From Pseudomonas crudilactis (lineage in GTDB: Bacteria; Pseudomonadota; Gammaproteobacteria; Pseudomonadales; Pseudomonadaceae): a DNA stretch of 50,032 bases. The translations under genes and the position numbers were made by a program. The stretch is taken from the NCBI RefSeq assembly GCF_013433315.1, contig NZ_WXVV01000037.1:1-50032 (forward strand), read 5' to 3'. The notes beneath the pieces were generated by a model, which worked only from the letters and a program-made list of their open reading frames with translations, was not told where the DNA came from and made no database searches. Positions within the stretch are counted from its first letter, which is position 1. Every line of letters begins with the position of its first letter. Positions 1 to 7,399 of this stretch are shown here, one piece after another.

Positions 1-75
1 AAAGGAGGAGGGTGAAATCTCCCACGGTCTGTACTGCGCTAACAGTCAGAATCGAGCCTTGTCCCTCCTCCTCCC
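1..75. other. Structured non-coding segment at the window edge, possibly a riboswitch remnant
   Basis: GGAGGAGGG at 4-12 is the reverse complement of CCCTCCTCC at 63-71, so the segment can close into a long stem. Between the arms, GGTGAAATCTCCCACGG and a later CAGTCAGAATCG recall the GGTGAAA and AGTCAGGA blocks of cobalamin (or FMN) aptamers, but the element is much shorter than either and may be cut by the window edge. No gene starts directly after it; a REP pair lies between it and arsR. Identity is a guess. Confidence 0.25.
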
Positions 76-94
76 TTCAAGTCCTACCATACAA

Positions 95-180
95 GCGAGC
101 CTGCTCGCGAAAGCGGTGTATCTGATACGCAAATCTCGCCTGACCCACCGCCTTCGCGAGCAGGCTCGCTCCCACAGGGG
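95..180. repeat. REP palindrome pair (inverted)
   Basis: Two REP units in opposite orientation: GCGAGCCTGCTCGCGAAAGC at 95 and CTTCGCGAGCAGGCTCGC near 152-169, followed by TCCCACAGG. This is the common intergenic REP of fluorescent pseudomonads and recurs about nine times in this window. Confidence 0.85.
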
Positions 181-224
181 GTATGCGCATATCACTCGAG
201 ATGTGTGTCATCTCCGGGTTGATT

Positions 225-262
225 TACATATGGATATCCGTATATTCGAATTTCCGTATGTA
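225..262. promoter_or_regulatory. Probable ArsR operator upstream of arsR
   Basis: TACATATGG (225-233) and CCGTATGTA (254-262) form an inverted repeat with 8 of 9 matches around an AT-rich core containing ATATCCGTATATTCGAAT. The position directly before the arsR start fits an autoregulatory ArsR site. It overlaps the ATG at 258, which favours translation from the later ATG at 276. Confidence 0.55.
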
Positions 263-275
263 TCGAGCCCGTCCC

Positions 276-623
276 ATGATCACCCCCACCGAAGTCTTCA
301 AAAGCCTCGCTGACGAAACCCGCGTCCGCGCCATGCTGCTCATCGCCGATCAAGGTGAACTCTGCGTCTGCGAGTTGATGTGCGCACTCGGCGACAGCCA
401 GCCGAAGATCAGCCGCCACCTCGCGCAACTGCGCAGCAATGGCTTGCTGCTCGATCGCCGTCAGGGCCAGTGGGTCTATTACCGGCTCAATCCGGAGCTG
501 CCGGCGTGGGTGCGCGAAATCCTGCAAGTCACCTCCAAAGCCAATGCCGATTGGCTCAAGGACAACGCCGCCCGTTTGCAGAATATGGACGGTCGTCCTG
601 TCCGTGAAACCGCGTGCTGCTGA
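276..623 (+). CDS. arsR: ArsR family arsenite-responsive repressor
   Basis: A 115-residue winged-helix repressor of the SmtB/ArsR family, expected to bind the ars promoter and release it when As(III) or Sb(III) binds. The metal site is visible as ELCVCEL (Cys30 and Cys32); the recognition helix follows around SQPKISRHLAQLR (about residues 41-53). Two further cysteines end the protein. The ATG at 276 gives the usual family N-terminus (MITPTEVFKSLADETR); an in-frame ATG at 258 lies inside the putative operator. arsC starts 12 bases after the stop, so arsR leads an arsR-arsC-arsH operon. Family assignment is firm; the ligand is inferred from the CxC motif and the neighbours. Confidence 0.93.
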   Translation: MITPTEVFKSLADETRVRAMLLIADQGELCVCELMCALGDSQPKISRHLAQLRSNGLLLDRRQGQWVYYRLNPELPAWVREILQVTSKANADWLKDNAARLQNMDGRPVRETACC

Positions 624-635
624 GGAAGGAGAACC

Positions 636-1106
636 ATGCGAATCCTGTTTATGTGCACGGCCAACAGCTGCCGCAGCATCCTCTCTGAAGCCATGTTCAA
701 TCATCTGGCGCCGCCAGGTTTCGAAGCGGTGAGTGCCGGCAGCTTTCCCAAAGGCCAGGTCTTGCCGCGCAGCCTGTTGACCCTGCAAAAGCATGGCATC
801 GCCATTGATGGTTTGCACAGCAAGGGCAACCACGCCTTCGAAAGCAACCCGCCAGACATCGTCATCACCGTATGTGACAAAGCCGCTGGCGAGACCTGCC
901 CGGTGTACTTCGGCCCGGCGCTGAAATCCCACTGGGGGCTGGAAGATCCGTCCGAAGTGAAGGGCGACGAAGCCACTGTCGACGCGGCTTTTCACGCCAC
1001 CCTTATGCGCATCGGCCAACGCTGTCAGGCCTTCCTCGATCTGCCTTTCCACTCGCTCAGCCGCGATCAACTCAAGGCTGAGCTCGACCGCATCGGCACG
1101 CTTTAA
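636..1106 (+). CDS. arsC: Arsenate reductase, low-molecular-weight phosphatase type
   Basis: A 156-residue protein that should reduce arsenate to arsenite in the cytoplasm. The N-terminus carries the phosphatase-like loop CTANSCRS (Cys7, CX5R), with later cysteines in VCDKAAGETCP (about residues 80-88) that could relay the disulfide, as in thioredoxin- or glutaredoxin-coupled enzymes of this fold. It starts after AGGAAGGAGAACC, a strong ribosome site. In related pseudomonads an arsB or acr3 efflux gene usually lies between arsR and arsC; here the gap is only 12 bases and no pump is present. Confidence 0.92.
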   Translation: MRILFMCTANSCRSILSEAMFNHLAPPGFEAVSAGSFPKGQVLPRSLLTLQKHGIAIDGLHSKGNHAFESNPPDIVITVCDKAAGETCPVYFGPALKSHWGLEDPSEVKGDEATVDAAFHATLMRIGQRCQAFLDLPFHSLSRDQLKAELDRIGTL

Positions 1107-1115
1107 GGAGGATTT

Positions 1116-1811
1116 ATGTCAGAACTGCCCAACCTCGATCTCAATCTGTTCGATAACGCCAAACCGTCGCAAGCGGACGCGCACAAACCGCGCATCCTGC
1201 TGCTCTACGGCTCGACCCGCGAACGCTCGTTCAGCCGTTTGCTGGTAGAGGAGGCCGCGCGCCTGCTCGAACACTTCGGCGCCGAAACGCGCATCTTCAA
1301 CCCGTCCGGTCTGCCACTGCCCGACGACGTCCCTGTCGACCATCCCAAGGTGCAGGAACTGCGCGATCTGGTGCTGTGGTCGGAAGGCCAGGTCTGGTGC
1401 TCACCCGAACGTCATGGCGCGATGTCTGCGGTGTTCAAGGCGCAGATCGACTGGGTCCCGCTGGAACTCGGCGCGGTGCGCCCGACCCAGGGCAAAACCC
1501 TGGCCGTGATGCAAGTCTGCGGCGGTTCGCAGTCGTTCAACGTGGTCAACCAGTTGCGCGTGTTGGGGCGCTGGATGCGCATGTTCACCATCCCTAATCA
1601 ATCCTCGGTGCCGAAGGCCTACATGGAGTTCGACGACACCGGGCGGATGAAACCGTCGCCGTTCTATGATCGTGTGGTGGATGTGATGGAAGAACTGGTG
1701 AAGTTCACCGTGCTGCTGCGCGATCAACAGGCGCATCTGGTCGACCGCTACTCCGAGCGCAAGGAAAGTGCCGAGCAATTGATGGCGCGGGTGAATCAGC
1801 GTTCGATTTAA
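1116..1811 (+). CDS. arsH: ArsH, NADPH-dependent FMN oxidoreductase for (organo)arsenicals
   Basis: A 231-residue flavoprotein of the NADPH-dependent FMN reductase superfamily. YGSTRERSFSR (about residues 30-40) is the FMN phosphate-binding loop, and SPERHGAMSAVFKAQIDW is the characteristic ArsH segment. Known ArsH enzymes oxidise trivalent organoarsenicals or reduce quinones and metals. It follows arsC by nine bases with an AAGGAGG ribosome site, so the three genes are probably cotranscribed. The protein is full length for the family. Confidence 0.93.
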   Translation: MSELPNLDLNLFDNAKPSQADAHKPRILLLYGSTRERSFSRLLVEEAARLLEHFGAETRIFNPSGLPLPDDVPVDHPKVQELRDLVLWSEGQVWCSPERHGAMSAVFKAQIDWVPLELGAVRPTQGKTLAVMQVCGGSQSFNVVNQLRVLGRWMRMFTIPNQSSVPKAYMEFDDTGRMKPSPFYDRVVDVMEELVKFTVLLRDQQAHLVDRYSERKESAEQLMARVNQRSI

Positions 1812-1839
1812 GGCTGTCCCTCGACAAGGGAGGGCGGAC

Positions 1840-2001
1840 TCAACTCTGCGGCGGCTCGCGGGTGCTGCGTTGCGATGCTGGGCGCGGTTGCCCGTCGGTA
1901 ATCGACAAGGTCGCACGCGGGCCGCCCTCAGCGCGGTTGACCAAAGTGATCCGCCCGCCCAACTGCGTGGCGATGGTGTTGATGATCTTGGCTGACACGA
2001 C
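1840..2001 (-). pseudogene. C-terminal remnant of a sensor histidine kinase
   Basis: Read on the minus strand, the segment up to the TGA at 1840-1842 gives KIINTIATQLGGRITLVNRA followed by EGGPRATLSI. This matches the end of a HATPase domain (the last G-box strand region) of two-component sensor kinases. No start codon, dimerisation domain or N-box lies upstream, and a REP unit follows at once. It is best explained as the leftover of a deleted kinase gene. It falls in an otherwise non-coding interval between arsH and the next gene. Confidence 0.6.
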
Positions 2002-2032
2002 GTCTTCGCGAGCAAGCCTGCTCCAACGGGCT
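2001..2032. repeat. Single degenerate REP unit
   Basis: TCTTCGCGAGCAAGCCTGCTCCAACGG is a REP unit with a degenerate tail, directly next to the histidine kinase remnant. It may mark the breakpoint of the deletion. Confidence 0.65.
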
Positions 2033-2117
2033 TTTCTGAAGTTGTCGAGTAACCGACGCCCTCAGGTTTAGCGCCTGCCTGCCGATGAAATCTGCACGAT
2101 TTCAACGGATGCCGTTC

Positions 2118-3029
2118 ATGAACAAGGTTGTTGCTGTACTGACGCTTACTGCCCTCGTTGCTGGCTGCAAAAGCAGCAGTTCTTCTACCCAGACCGCAGA
2201 TCTCTCCAATCTGCGCTGCTTCGCTTACTGGGACGATAAATCCATTAGCTCGCTGGAAGTCAGCTACATCCGCGATCTGAGTCAGAGCGGCAACCTGCCG
2301 TGCACGATCATGCTGGGCGACCTATACGAGAAGGGGCGCGGTGTGCCCCAGGACATTTCCAAAGCCAAAGCCCTCTATCAATCCGTAGCCGATAAAGACC
2401 CCGACGCCTACGGCCAACTTGGGCGCATGGCCGAAGAGGGCATCGGCGGGCCGGTCAATGACATCGATGCACGGCAGTATTACCAGCGAGCTGTGAGCAA
2501 GCCCGAACAGCGGCGCAGTGAAGCCAAACTGGCCAAATACATGGAGGAAGGGCGAGGCGGCCCGCAGGATCTGCAAGGCGCATTGACGCATTACTTCAAC
2601 GCCACGCAATACCTCGGCGATGCCTCTTGGCAAGGCATTGAACGCCTGCGCGGCAAAGGCTTGGCTCTGACGATCGAGCAGCAACAGCGCTACAACAAAA
2701 TTTTTGTCAGCAGTGTGCAGAGCGGCCTCAGAAAACGCGTTGAAGTCATAGAGAAATCTCTGGAGAACAACGTCAACTCGACATCTGCGAGCAAATCGGT
2801 GCAAGTGCAACTGGAGTACACCCCCGGCGCCTTGGCACCGGTGGTTTCGATACGACAAAGCTCGGGCGATATCGCCCTTGATCAGAGAGTCATGCAAGCC
2901 TTTAGCGACTATCGCTTTCCCGGCGACCCGATCCTGCCACCAGGCCAGAAGAGCTATCAGGCGATCCCGGTTGTCAGGACGGACGGTAAGAGCCCGCTGC
3001 AGAGGTTCAACGAGAGCAGAAACAAGTAA
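2118..3029 (+). CDS. Sel1-repeat lipoprotein with TonB-like C-terminus (paralogue 1)
   Basis: A 303-residue predicted lipoprotein: short signal peptide with lipobox LVAGC (Cys at about residue 17). Sel1-type (TPR-like) helical repeats follow, seen as LGDLYEKGRGVPQDISKAKA (about 65-85) and MEEGRGGPQDLQGALTHYFN (about 145-165). The last 90 residues resemble a TonB C-terminal fold (VVSIRQSSGDIALDQRVMQA, then YRFP). The ATG at 2118 gives the cleanest signal peptide; an in-frame ATG sits at 2109. Sel1 proteins usually serve as protein-interaction scaffolds in the envelope; the specific role is unknown. A similar gene follows directly. Confidence 0.8.
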   Translation: MNKVVAVLTLTALVAGCKSSSSSTQTADLSNLRCFAYWDDKSISSLEVSYIRDLSQSGNLPCTIMLGDLYEKGRGVPQDISKAKALYQSVADKDPDAYGQLGRMAEEGIGGPVNDIDARQYYQRAVSKPEQRRSEAKLAKYMEEGRGGPQDLQGALTHYFNATQYLGDASWQGIERLRGKGLALTIEQQQRYNKIFVSSVQSGLRKRVEVIEKSLENNVNSTSASKSVQVQLEYTPGALAPVVSIRQSSGDIALDQRVMQAFSDYRFPGDPILPPGQKSYQAIPVVRTDGKSPLQRFNESRNK

Positions 3030-3083
3030 GCCTCCACCCTGCCAAAATCATTTCCAAGCGTGCCATTCAAGGACGAATTCCGG

Positions 3084-3971
3084 ATGAATCACATGAATAA
3101 GGCGGTTGCTTTTCTGGCCATCGCGATCCTCGTTGCAGGCTGCAAGTCCACTCCACCCAATCCTCAGGAAGAAAGCCTCACCGGCACCCGCTGCATGGTG
3201 TTCTCGAGTGTGAAAGACCTTTCCACTGAACACCTCGACTATGTTCGCGAAGCCAGCAGCAACGGCAACCTCAAGTGCAAGATTGCGCTTGGCGTGTTGT
3301 ATGAGTTTGGTCGTGGCGGCTTATCACCAGATGTGCGCAAGGCCCGGGCCCTGTATGAGTCTGTCGCTGTCGTGGATGGCGCCGGGTATGAGCAGCTGGC
3401 GCGCATGGCCGATGAGGGCAGCGGTCAGGCGCCCGATGCTGTCGAAGCGCGACGGCTTTATCAATTGGCGCTCACGCATCGTCAGAGCATCTACAGCGAG
3501 TTCGCGCTGGCAAGGTTGATGGAAGAGGGTCGAGGCGGCCCACAGGATCTGTCCGGGGCGCTGACGCATTACCTCAATGCCACTCAGCACATCGATGACA
3601 AGGCATGGGCCGGTGTGCAGCGGGTCCGCGCCCAGGTGTTGACGCTGACCACCGAGCAGACACAGCGCTACAACGAAAAATGGTACGACGGCGTCGGCAA
3701 CAGCCTCGCAGCAGCGATACACGATACCGAGTTGCTGTTGAACAGACAGATCAAACCCGGCTCCGCGAGCAAGCCCGTCACGCTGGAGGCGAAAGGCAAA
3801 CCCGGTTCGCTGGTGCCGCACATCACCTTGGTCGAAAGCTCCGGCAACAACGACGTGGACCAAGCGGTGGTCAAGGCCCTCAGCGAATACCGCTACCCGG
3901 CGCAGCCGATTTTGAAGGCCGGGCAGGAGTCCTGGTCGTCAGAGTTTCCGGTCAAGGTCGGAGTAAACTGA
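3084..3971 (+). CDS. Sel1-repeat lipoprotein with TonB-like C-terminus (paralogue 2)
   Basis: A 295-residue tandem paralogue of the preceding gene with the same architecture: signal peptide and lipobox LVAGC, Sel1 repeats (LGVLYEFGRGGLSPDVRKAR; MEEGRGGPQDLSGALTHYLN) and a TonB-like tail (HITLVESSGNNDVDQAVVKA, then YRYP). CAAGGA about ten bases upstream supports ATG 3084; ATG 3093 is also possible. The two proteins agree in segment order throughout but differ widely in residues, so the duplication is old. Function unknown. Confidence 0.8.
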   Translation: MNHMNKAVAFLAIAILVAGCKSTPPNPQEESLTGTRCMVFSSVKDLSTEHLDYVREASSNGNLKCKIALGVLYEFGRGGLSPDVRKARALYESVAVVDGAGYEQLARMADEGSGQAPDAVEARRLYQLALTHRQSIYSEFALARLMEEGRGGPQDLSGALTHYLNATQHIDDKAWAGVQRVRAQVLTLTTEQTQRYNEKWYDGVGNSLAAAIHDTELLLNRQIKPGSASKPVTLEAKGKPGSLVPHITLVESSGNNDVDQAVVKALSEYRYPAQPILKAGQESWSSEFPVKVGVN

Positions 3972-4074
3972 ACTGGCCGGGCCACTTGCCGGAACAGTCT
4001 CTCGCGTCCACTCTATGACCTGCCGACAAGGAGTGTCCGCCGACCCTCCGTCGTGACCACAGGGAGCTTGCAGC

Positions 4075-4287
4075 ATGAGCGAAGACAACAAGGTAAAAGG
4101 CCCGGCGTCGTACTTCCCCTCCATCGAGAAAAAATACGGCCAGACCATCGATCACTGGCTGATCCTGCTCGCCGGCAACACCGACAAGAAACACATGGAA
4201 CTGGTGGCGTGGCTCAAGGAAGAACACGGCATGGGCCACGGCCATGCCAACGCCTTGGTTGCGCATCATCTGGCGGGTAAAAAGTGA
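4075..4287 (+). CDS. DUF4287 domain protein
   Basis: A 70-residue soluble protein made of one DUF4287 domain. Typical family features are YFPSIEKKYGQTIDHW at the start, a middle helix of the form KKHMELVAWLKEEHGMGHGH, and a closing ANALVAHHLAG. The reaction is not known; DUF4287 proteins are often next to or fused with DUF5655. A GGGAG ribosome site precedes the ATG. The GNAT gene starts 13 bases after the stop, so the two may be cotranscribed. Confidence 0.85.
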   Translation: MSEDNKVKGPASYFPSIEKKYGQTIDHWLILLAGNTDKKHMELVAWLKEEHGMGHGHANALVAHHLAGKK

Positions 4288-4300
4288 GGGCAGGGCAGCG

Positions 4301-4780
4301 ATGAATTTCTCCCACCGGCCAGTGACGGCCGACGACGTCAACACCCTGTGCAGCTTTCCCCAGGGCGAACAAGAGCTGTTCTTCATGTTCCCGAAAGCCA
4401 ACTTCCCGCTGACGGAAGAGCAGATGCACAGCGCGATCAGCCAGCGCTTCGACTCCACGGCTTTTCTGGCTAACGGCGAGTTCGTCGGCTTCGCCAACTT
4501 CTACCGCGCTGAGCACGATGGCATCTGCTGCATCGGCAATGTCATCGTCGCGCCCTACGCCCGAGGCCAGGGGGTTGCGCGATACATCGTCGAGACCATG
4601 ACCGCAGTAGGTTTCGAAAAATACCAGGCCAAGGAAGTGCAACTGTCCTGCTTCAACGAAAACACCGCAGGCCTGCTGCTCTACCCAAAACTCGGCTTCG
4701 TCCCGTTCTCCATTGAAGAGCGCCCGGCGCCAAATGGTGGACGCACAGCGCTGATCAACATGACACGCCGCCGACCCTAA
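4301..4780 (+). CDS. GNAT family N-acetyltransferase
   Basis: A 159-residue GCN5-related acetyltransferase. The acetyl-CoA binding loop is visible as NVIVAPYARGQGVARYIVET (about residues 84-103; motif V-x-P-x-x-R-G-x-G), and the C-terminal CFNENTAGLLLYPKLGFVP is the usual closing helix and strand. Substrate unknown. The ATG at 4301 is chosen because the protein then starts MNFSHRPVTADDV, as in related acetyltransferases; the reading frame is open upstream but overlaps the preceding gene. Confidence 0.88.
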   Translation: MNFSHRPVTADDVNTLCSFPQGEQELFFMFPKANFPLTEEQMHSAISQRFDSTAFLANGEFVGFANFYRAEHDGICCIGNVIVAPYARGQGVARYIVETMTAVGFEKYQAKEVQLSCFNENTAGLLLYPKLGFVPFSIEERPAPNGGRTALINMTRRRP

Positions 4781-4793
4781 TCATCCCCCAATC

Positions 4794-4963
4794 CTTGTGG
4801 GAGCCGGGCTTGCCCGCGATGACGCCAGCCCGGCCGCCGCGAACCTCAAGCCCAACACAAAACCTGTGGGAGCGAGCCTGCTCGCGAAGACACCAGCCCA
4901 GCCACAGCAAGTCTCGCGCCGACCACAAATCCCCTGTGGGAGCGAGCTTGCTCGCGAAGACGC
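4794..4963. repeat. Cluster of three REP units
   Basis: Three units in the same orientation: GTGGGAGCCGGGCTTGCCCG at 4795, GTGGGAGCGAGCCTGCTCGC near 4866 and GTGGGAGCGAGCTTGCTCGC near 4936. The first is the CCGGGC variant, which also occurs near 16120. They separate the GNAT gene from the structured leader. Confidence 0.85.
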
Positions 4964-5084
4964 CCACCCAATCACCCCATCAACCACTGACCGAAATAAA
5001 CAGTAAAAACCACCACTGTTTAAACGAAGCCTCAAGTAACCACCAAAACCCTACAACGCCTTGCGCCGTTACCTACGACTAAGC

Positions 5085-5358
5085 CAGAATCCGCCGGCTT
5101 GTGCGTCTAGGTCGCGGGTTCTATCGTCTGTCGGTCGCTGAAAAACAGTGATCGGGTTTGGTAGCCCTGAGTTTTCGTAGATTGCATAAGCATCATGATT
5201 CGCAGTGTCTGTTCGACACGGCTTTTATGGTGGTCATGCACAGGGCGTCTTCGGGCGCGCCGGTTTTCTACGTCCCGGTCTACCAACCTGCGCATGGCCG
5301 CCACCCTCGTTTGGTAGCGAGAGTGATGGCTCCTTTTTTTGACGTAGGAGCTTCATCA
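5085..5358 (+). promoter_or_regulatory. Long structured leader upstream of the DUF6124 gene
   Basis: About 270 non-coding bases between the REP cluster and ATG 5359. GTTTGGTAGC occurs twice (5156-5165 and 5309-5318), and CTACCAA at 5280-5286 can pair with either copy. That would allow two exclusive hairpins, one of them just before the TAGGAG ribosome site at 5345. From memory, similar leaders precede DUF6124/DUF3077 genes in other pseudomonads. The frame of the DUF6124 gene is open back to about 5158, but that part shows no domain and is taken as untranslated. Confidence 0.45.
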
Positions 5359-5721
5359 ATGATCAAACCAACACCCAACCCACCAGAAACCGACCCCACA
5401 TCCCCCTACGAATCCCCCGATTCCAAGCGATTCCACGAAGCCGCCGAACGCGCCCTCGACCACTACCTCAAACCCGCCAGCCAAATCATGGCCAGCACCC
5501 AGCAACCCGAACGCATGTACCTCGCCAACCCGAAGTACAACAGCGAATCCCTGCTCGCCAACGCCAGCGAAACCCTCGGCTCCGCCAGCGAAATGCTCCT
5601 CAACTTCGCCGCCATGCTCGACACCCCGCACCGCAAAACCGCACTGGGCATCGCCCAAGTCGTGATGCTCGGTGAAATCGCCGTCAACCAAGCGCTGGAT
5701 AACGTCGAAATCGCCAGCTAA
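5359..5721 (+). CDS. DUF6124 family small protein
   Basis: A 120-residue protein with the N-terminal signature PNPPETDPTSPYESPDSKRF, typical of the Pseudomonas DUF6124 family, followed by helical segments (EAAERALDHYL; LLANASETLGSASEMLLNFA). No signal peptide or catalytic motif is visible. Function unknown. A TAGGAG site eight bases upstream supports ATG 5359. The structured leader upstream suggests post-transcriptional control. The phospholipase gene begins 136 bases downstream. Confidence 0.8.
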   Translation: MIKPTPNPPETDPTSPYESPDSKRFHEAAERALDHYLKPASQIMASTQQPERMYLANPKYNSESLLANASETLGSASEMLLNFAAMLDTPHRKTALGIAQVVMLGEIAVNQALDNVEIAS

Positions 5722-5857
5722 CCCCCGCCCCGACGAGGGGAAACCCTCGTCGAACCCCGCTGTCACACCCTGGCTGGCACACGGCCACGGCTTGCGCCCC
5801 CCAGCCTCGGCTGTCAACCTTCGGGCCGTTCTCAAGGATCAGAACCAGGAATCACGG

Positions 5858-7399
5858 ATGAGTGGCTACGTACCCAACCCCCCGAAAAACCACCGCTACG
5901 AAGAAGCCAAACCCGTCGATATTCACGCCCAGCGTTGGGCGGAATATGAGAAACACGGGAAAGAACCTGCGCGCGAACCTGAGAAAATCGGGATCGCGTT
6001 GAGGATTGGGGTTTTCTTTGATGGCACTGGGAATAATGCGAATAACACGGCGGCTGGATTGCTGTGTGGGGCGCAGCATCCGATTGCGCCGGAAGATATT
6101 CCTGCTAGTTGTCAGCCCTATATGAGGGATCCGGACAGCAGCTACGCCAATAGCACCACTAATGTTCAGAAATTGAGCGAACTGTACTTCGCACCTCAAA
6201 GGGCCGAAGGGGATAGTTCGCAGAAGCAAGCGTTCCGGATGATTTACATCGAGGGAATAGGAACTGAGTCAGGCAAAAAGGACAGTACGTTAGGTGGTGG
6301 TACTGGCCGAGGCGAAACAGGCGTGGCGGGCCGTGTTCAGTTGTCGTTCGCAGAGATCAAAACGCGTATCAAGGACGTGTTGGACAACAATCCCAATAGT
6401 GAAATTACGTCCCTGACCTTTGATGCGTTCGGCTTCAGTCGTGGTGCTGCTGCAGCAAGACACTTTGCCAACGAGGTCGTACGTGGAAAGCAGGGGCCAC
6501 TCGGGGAAGTGTTGCGCAGCAACGCCAATGCCCTCAGCCGGACCTTCATCGAAGAGTACAAAAGCAGCATCAACATGGGTTTTATTGGCCTTTTTGATAC
6601 GGTGCCATCCATTGCTGGCTGGTCGAATCTGGGGGATATCAAAAGTCCCATCGCAACAGGAATCAAACTTTACCTCGACCGCCGCTTCTTCACTGATGTC
6701 GTGCAGTTATCCGCGCGTGACGAATATCGGGCCAACTTCGCTCTGAGCCGCGTTAAAGCGGATCACTTGGAAATAACTCTGCCCGGGGTTCATTCCGACA
6801 TCGGCGGTGGCTACCGCGATGAGGTCGAAGAGTGCGTGCTCGTCAGTCCGATGCAAACGCTTGAAGTGTCGCAATTTACCGATGTCTCCACTACGTCGAT
6901 CTACCGTGATGCCGTGACGGTGAAGGGGCAGTGGCTCGCAAAAGGATGGCCAGCAGAGATGCTGGAGATCGTTACGCCTGAAGCGCTTCTACTGCCAGTT
7001 GATCTGCAGGATCGGCTTAGCCCACGCATGAAGCGCGTATATGCCGCAGTGCAACTGAAACGTCCTGTGAGTGGCTTGCTCTCCAGGGTATATCTACGAG
7101 TGATGCACCGATTGGCAAAAGAGAAGGGCGTTCGGTTTCAAGACATTCCCGATACGCCTGAGTTGGCAGTGCCCGCAGAGCTTCAAGCGCTGTGTGATCG
7201 ATTTCTGGCGGGTAGTTACGACACCTCAATCCAAGAAGACCAATTGCTGAAGCTGAAGTACATGCACATGTCTGCAAATTGGAACCATCCTCTCGGGCGC
7301 AGAGATGGCAGTGGCGTCCGTGCCGTTTACATCAATGCCCCGACGCCGGACTCGATACGCGTACAACACCCTCATGTAGCTGACTGGAAACTTTGGTGA
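5858..7399 (+). CDS. Tle1-like phospholipase, DUF2235 family (probable type VI secretion effector)
   Basis: A 513-residue alpha/beta-hydrolase of the DUF2235 family, which includes Tle1 phospholipases delivered by type VI secretion. Visible motifs: FFDGTGNN (53-60), nucleophile elbow GFSRG (Ser194) in DAFGFSRGAAAARHFA, candidate Asp247 in GLFDTVPS, and candidate His312 in LPGVHSDIGGGYRDE. These fit a Ser-Asp-His triad. There is no signal peptide, as expected for a T6SS cargo. The next gene overlaps the stop codon and encodes a DUF2931 lipoprotein, the usual immunity partner. No vgrG, hcp or adaptor gene is present, so the delivery route is not shown. ATG 5858 is preferred to earlier in-frame starts, which add a low-complexity leader. 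Confidence 0.85.
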   Translation: MSGYVPNPPKNHRYEEAKPVDIHAQRWAEYEKHGKEPAREPEKIGIALRIGVFFDGTGNNANNTAAGLLCGAQHPIAPEDIPASCQPYMRDPDSSYANSTTNVQKLSELYFAPQRAEGDSSQKQAFRMIYIEGIGTESGKKDSTLGGGTGRGETGVAGRVQLSFAEIKTRIKDVLDNNPNSEITSLTFDAFGFSRGAAAARHFANEVVRGKQGPLGEVLRSNANALSRTFIEEYKSSINMGFIGLFDTVPSIAGWSNLGDIKSPIATGIKLYLDRRFFTDVVQLSARDEYRANFALSRVKADHLEITLPGVHSDIGGGYRDEVEECVLVSPMQTLEVSQFTDVSTTSIYRDAVTVKGQWLAKGWPAEMLEIVTPEALLLPVDLQDRLSPRMKRVYAAVQLKRPVSGLLSRVYLRVMHRLAKEKGVRFQDIPDTPELAVPAELQALCDRFLAGSYDTSIQEDQLLKLKYMHMSANWNHPLGRRDGSGVRAVYINAPTPDSIRVQHPHVADWKLW

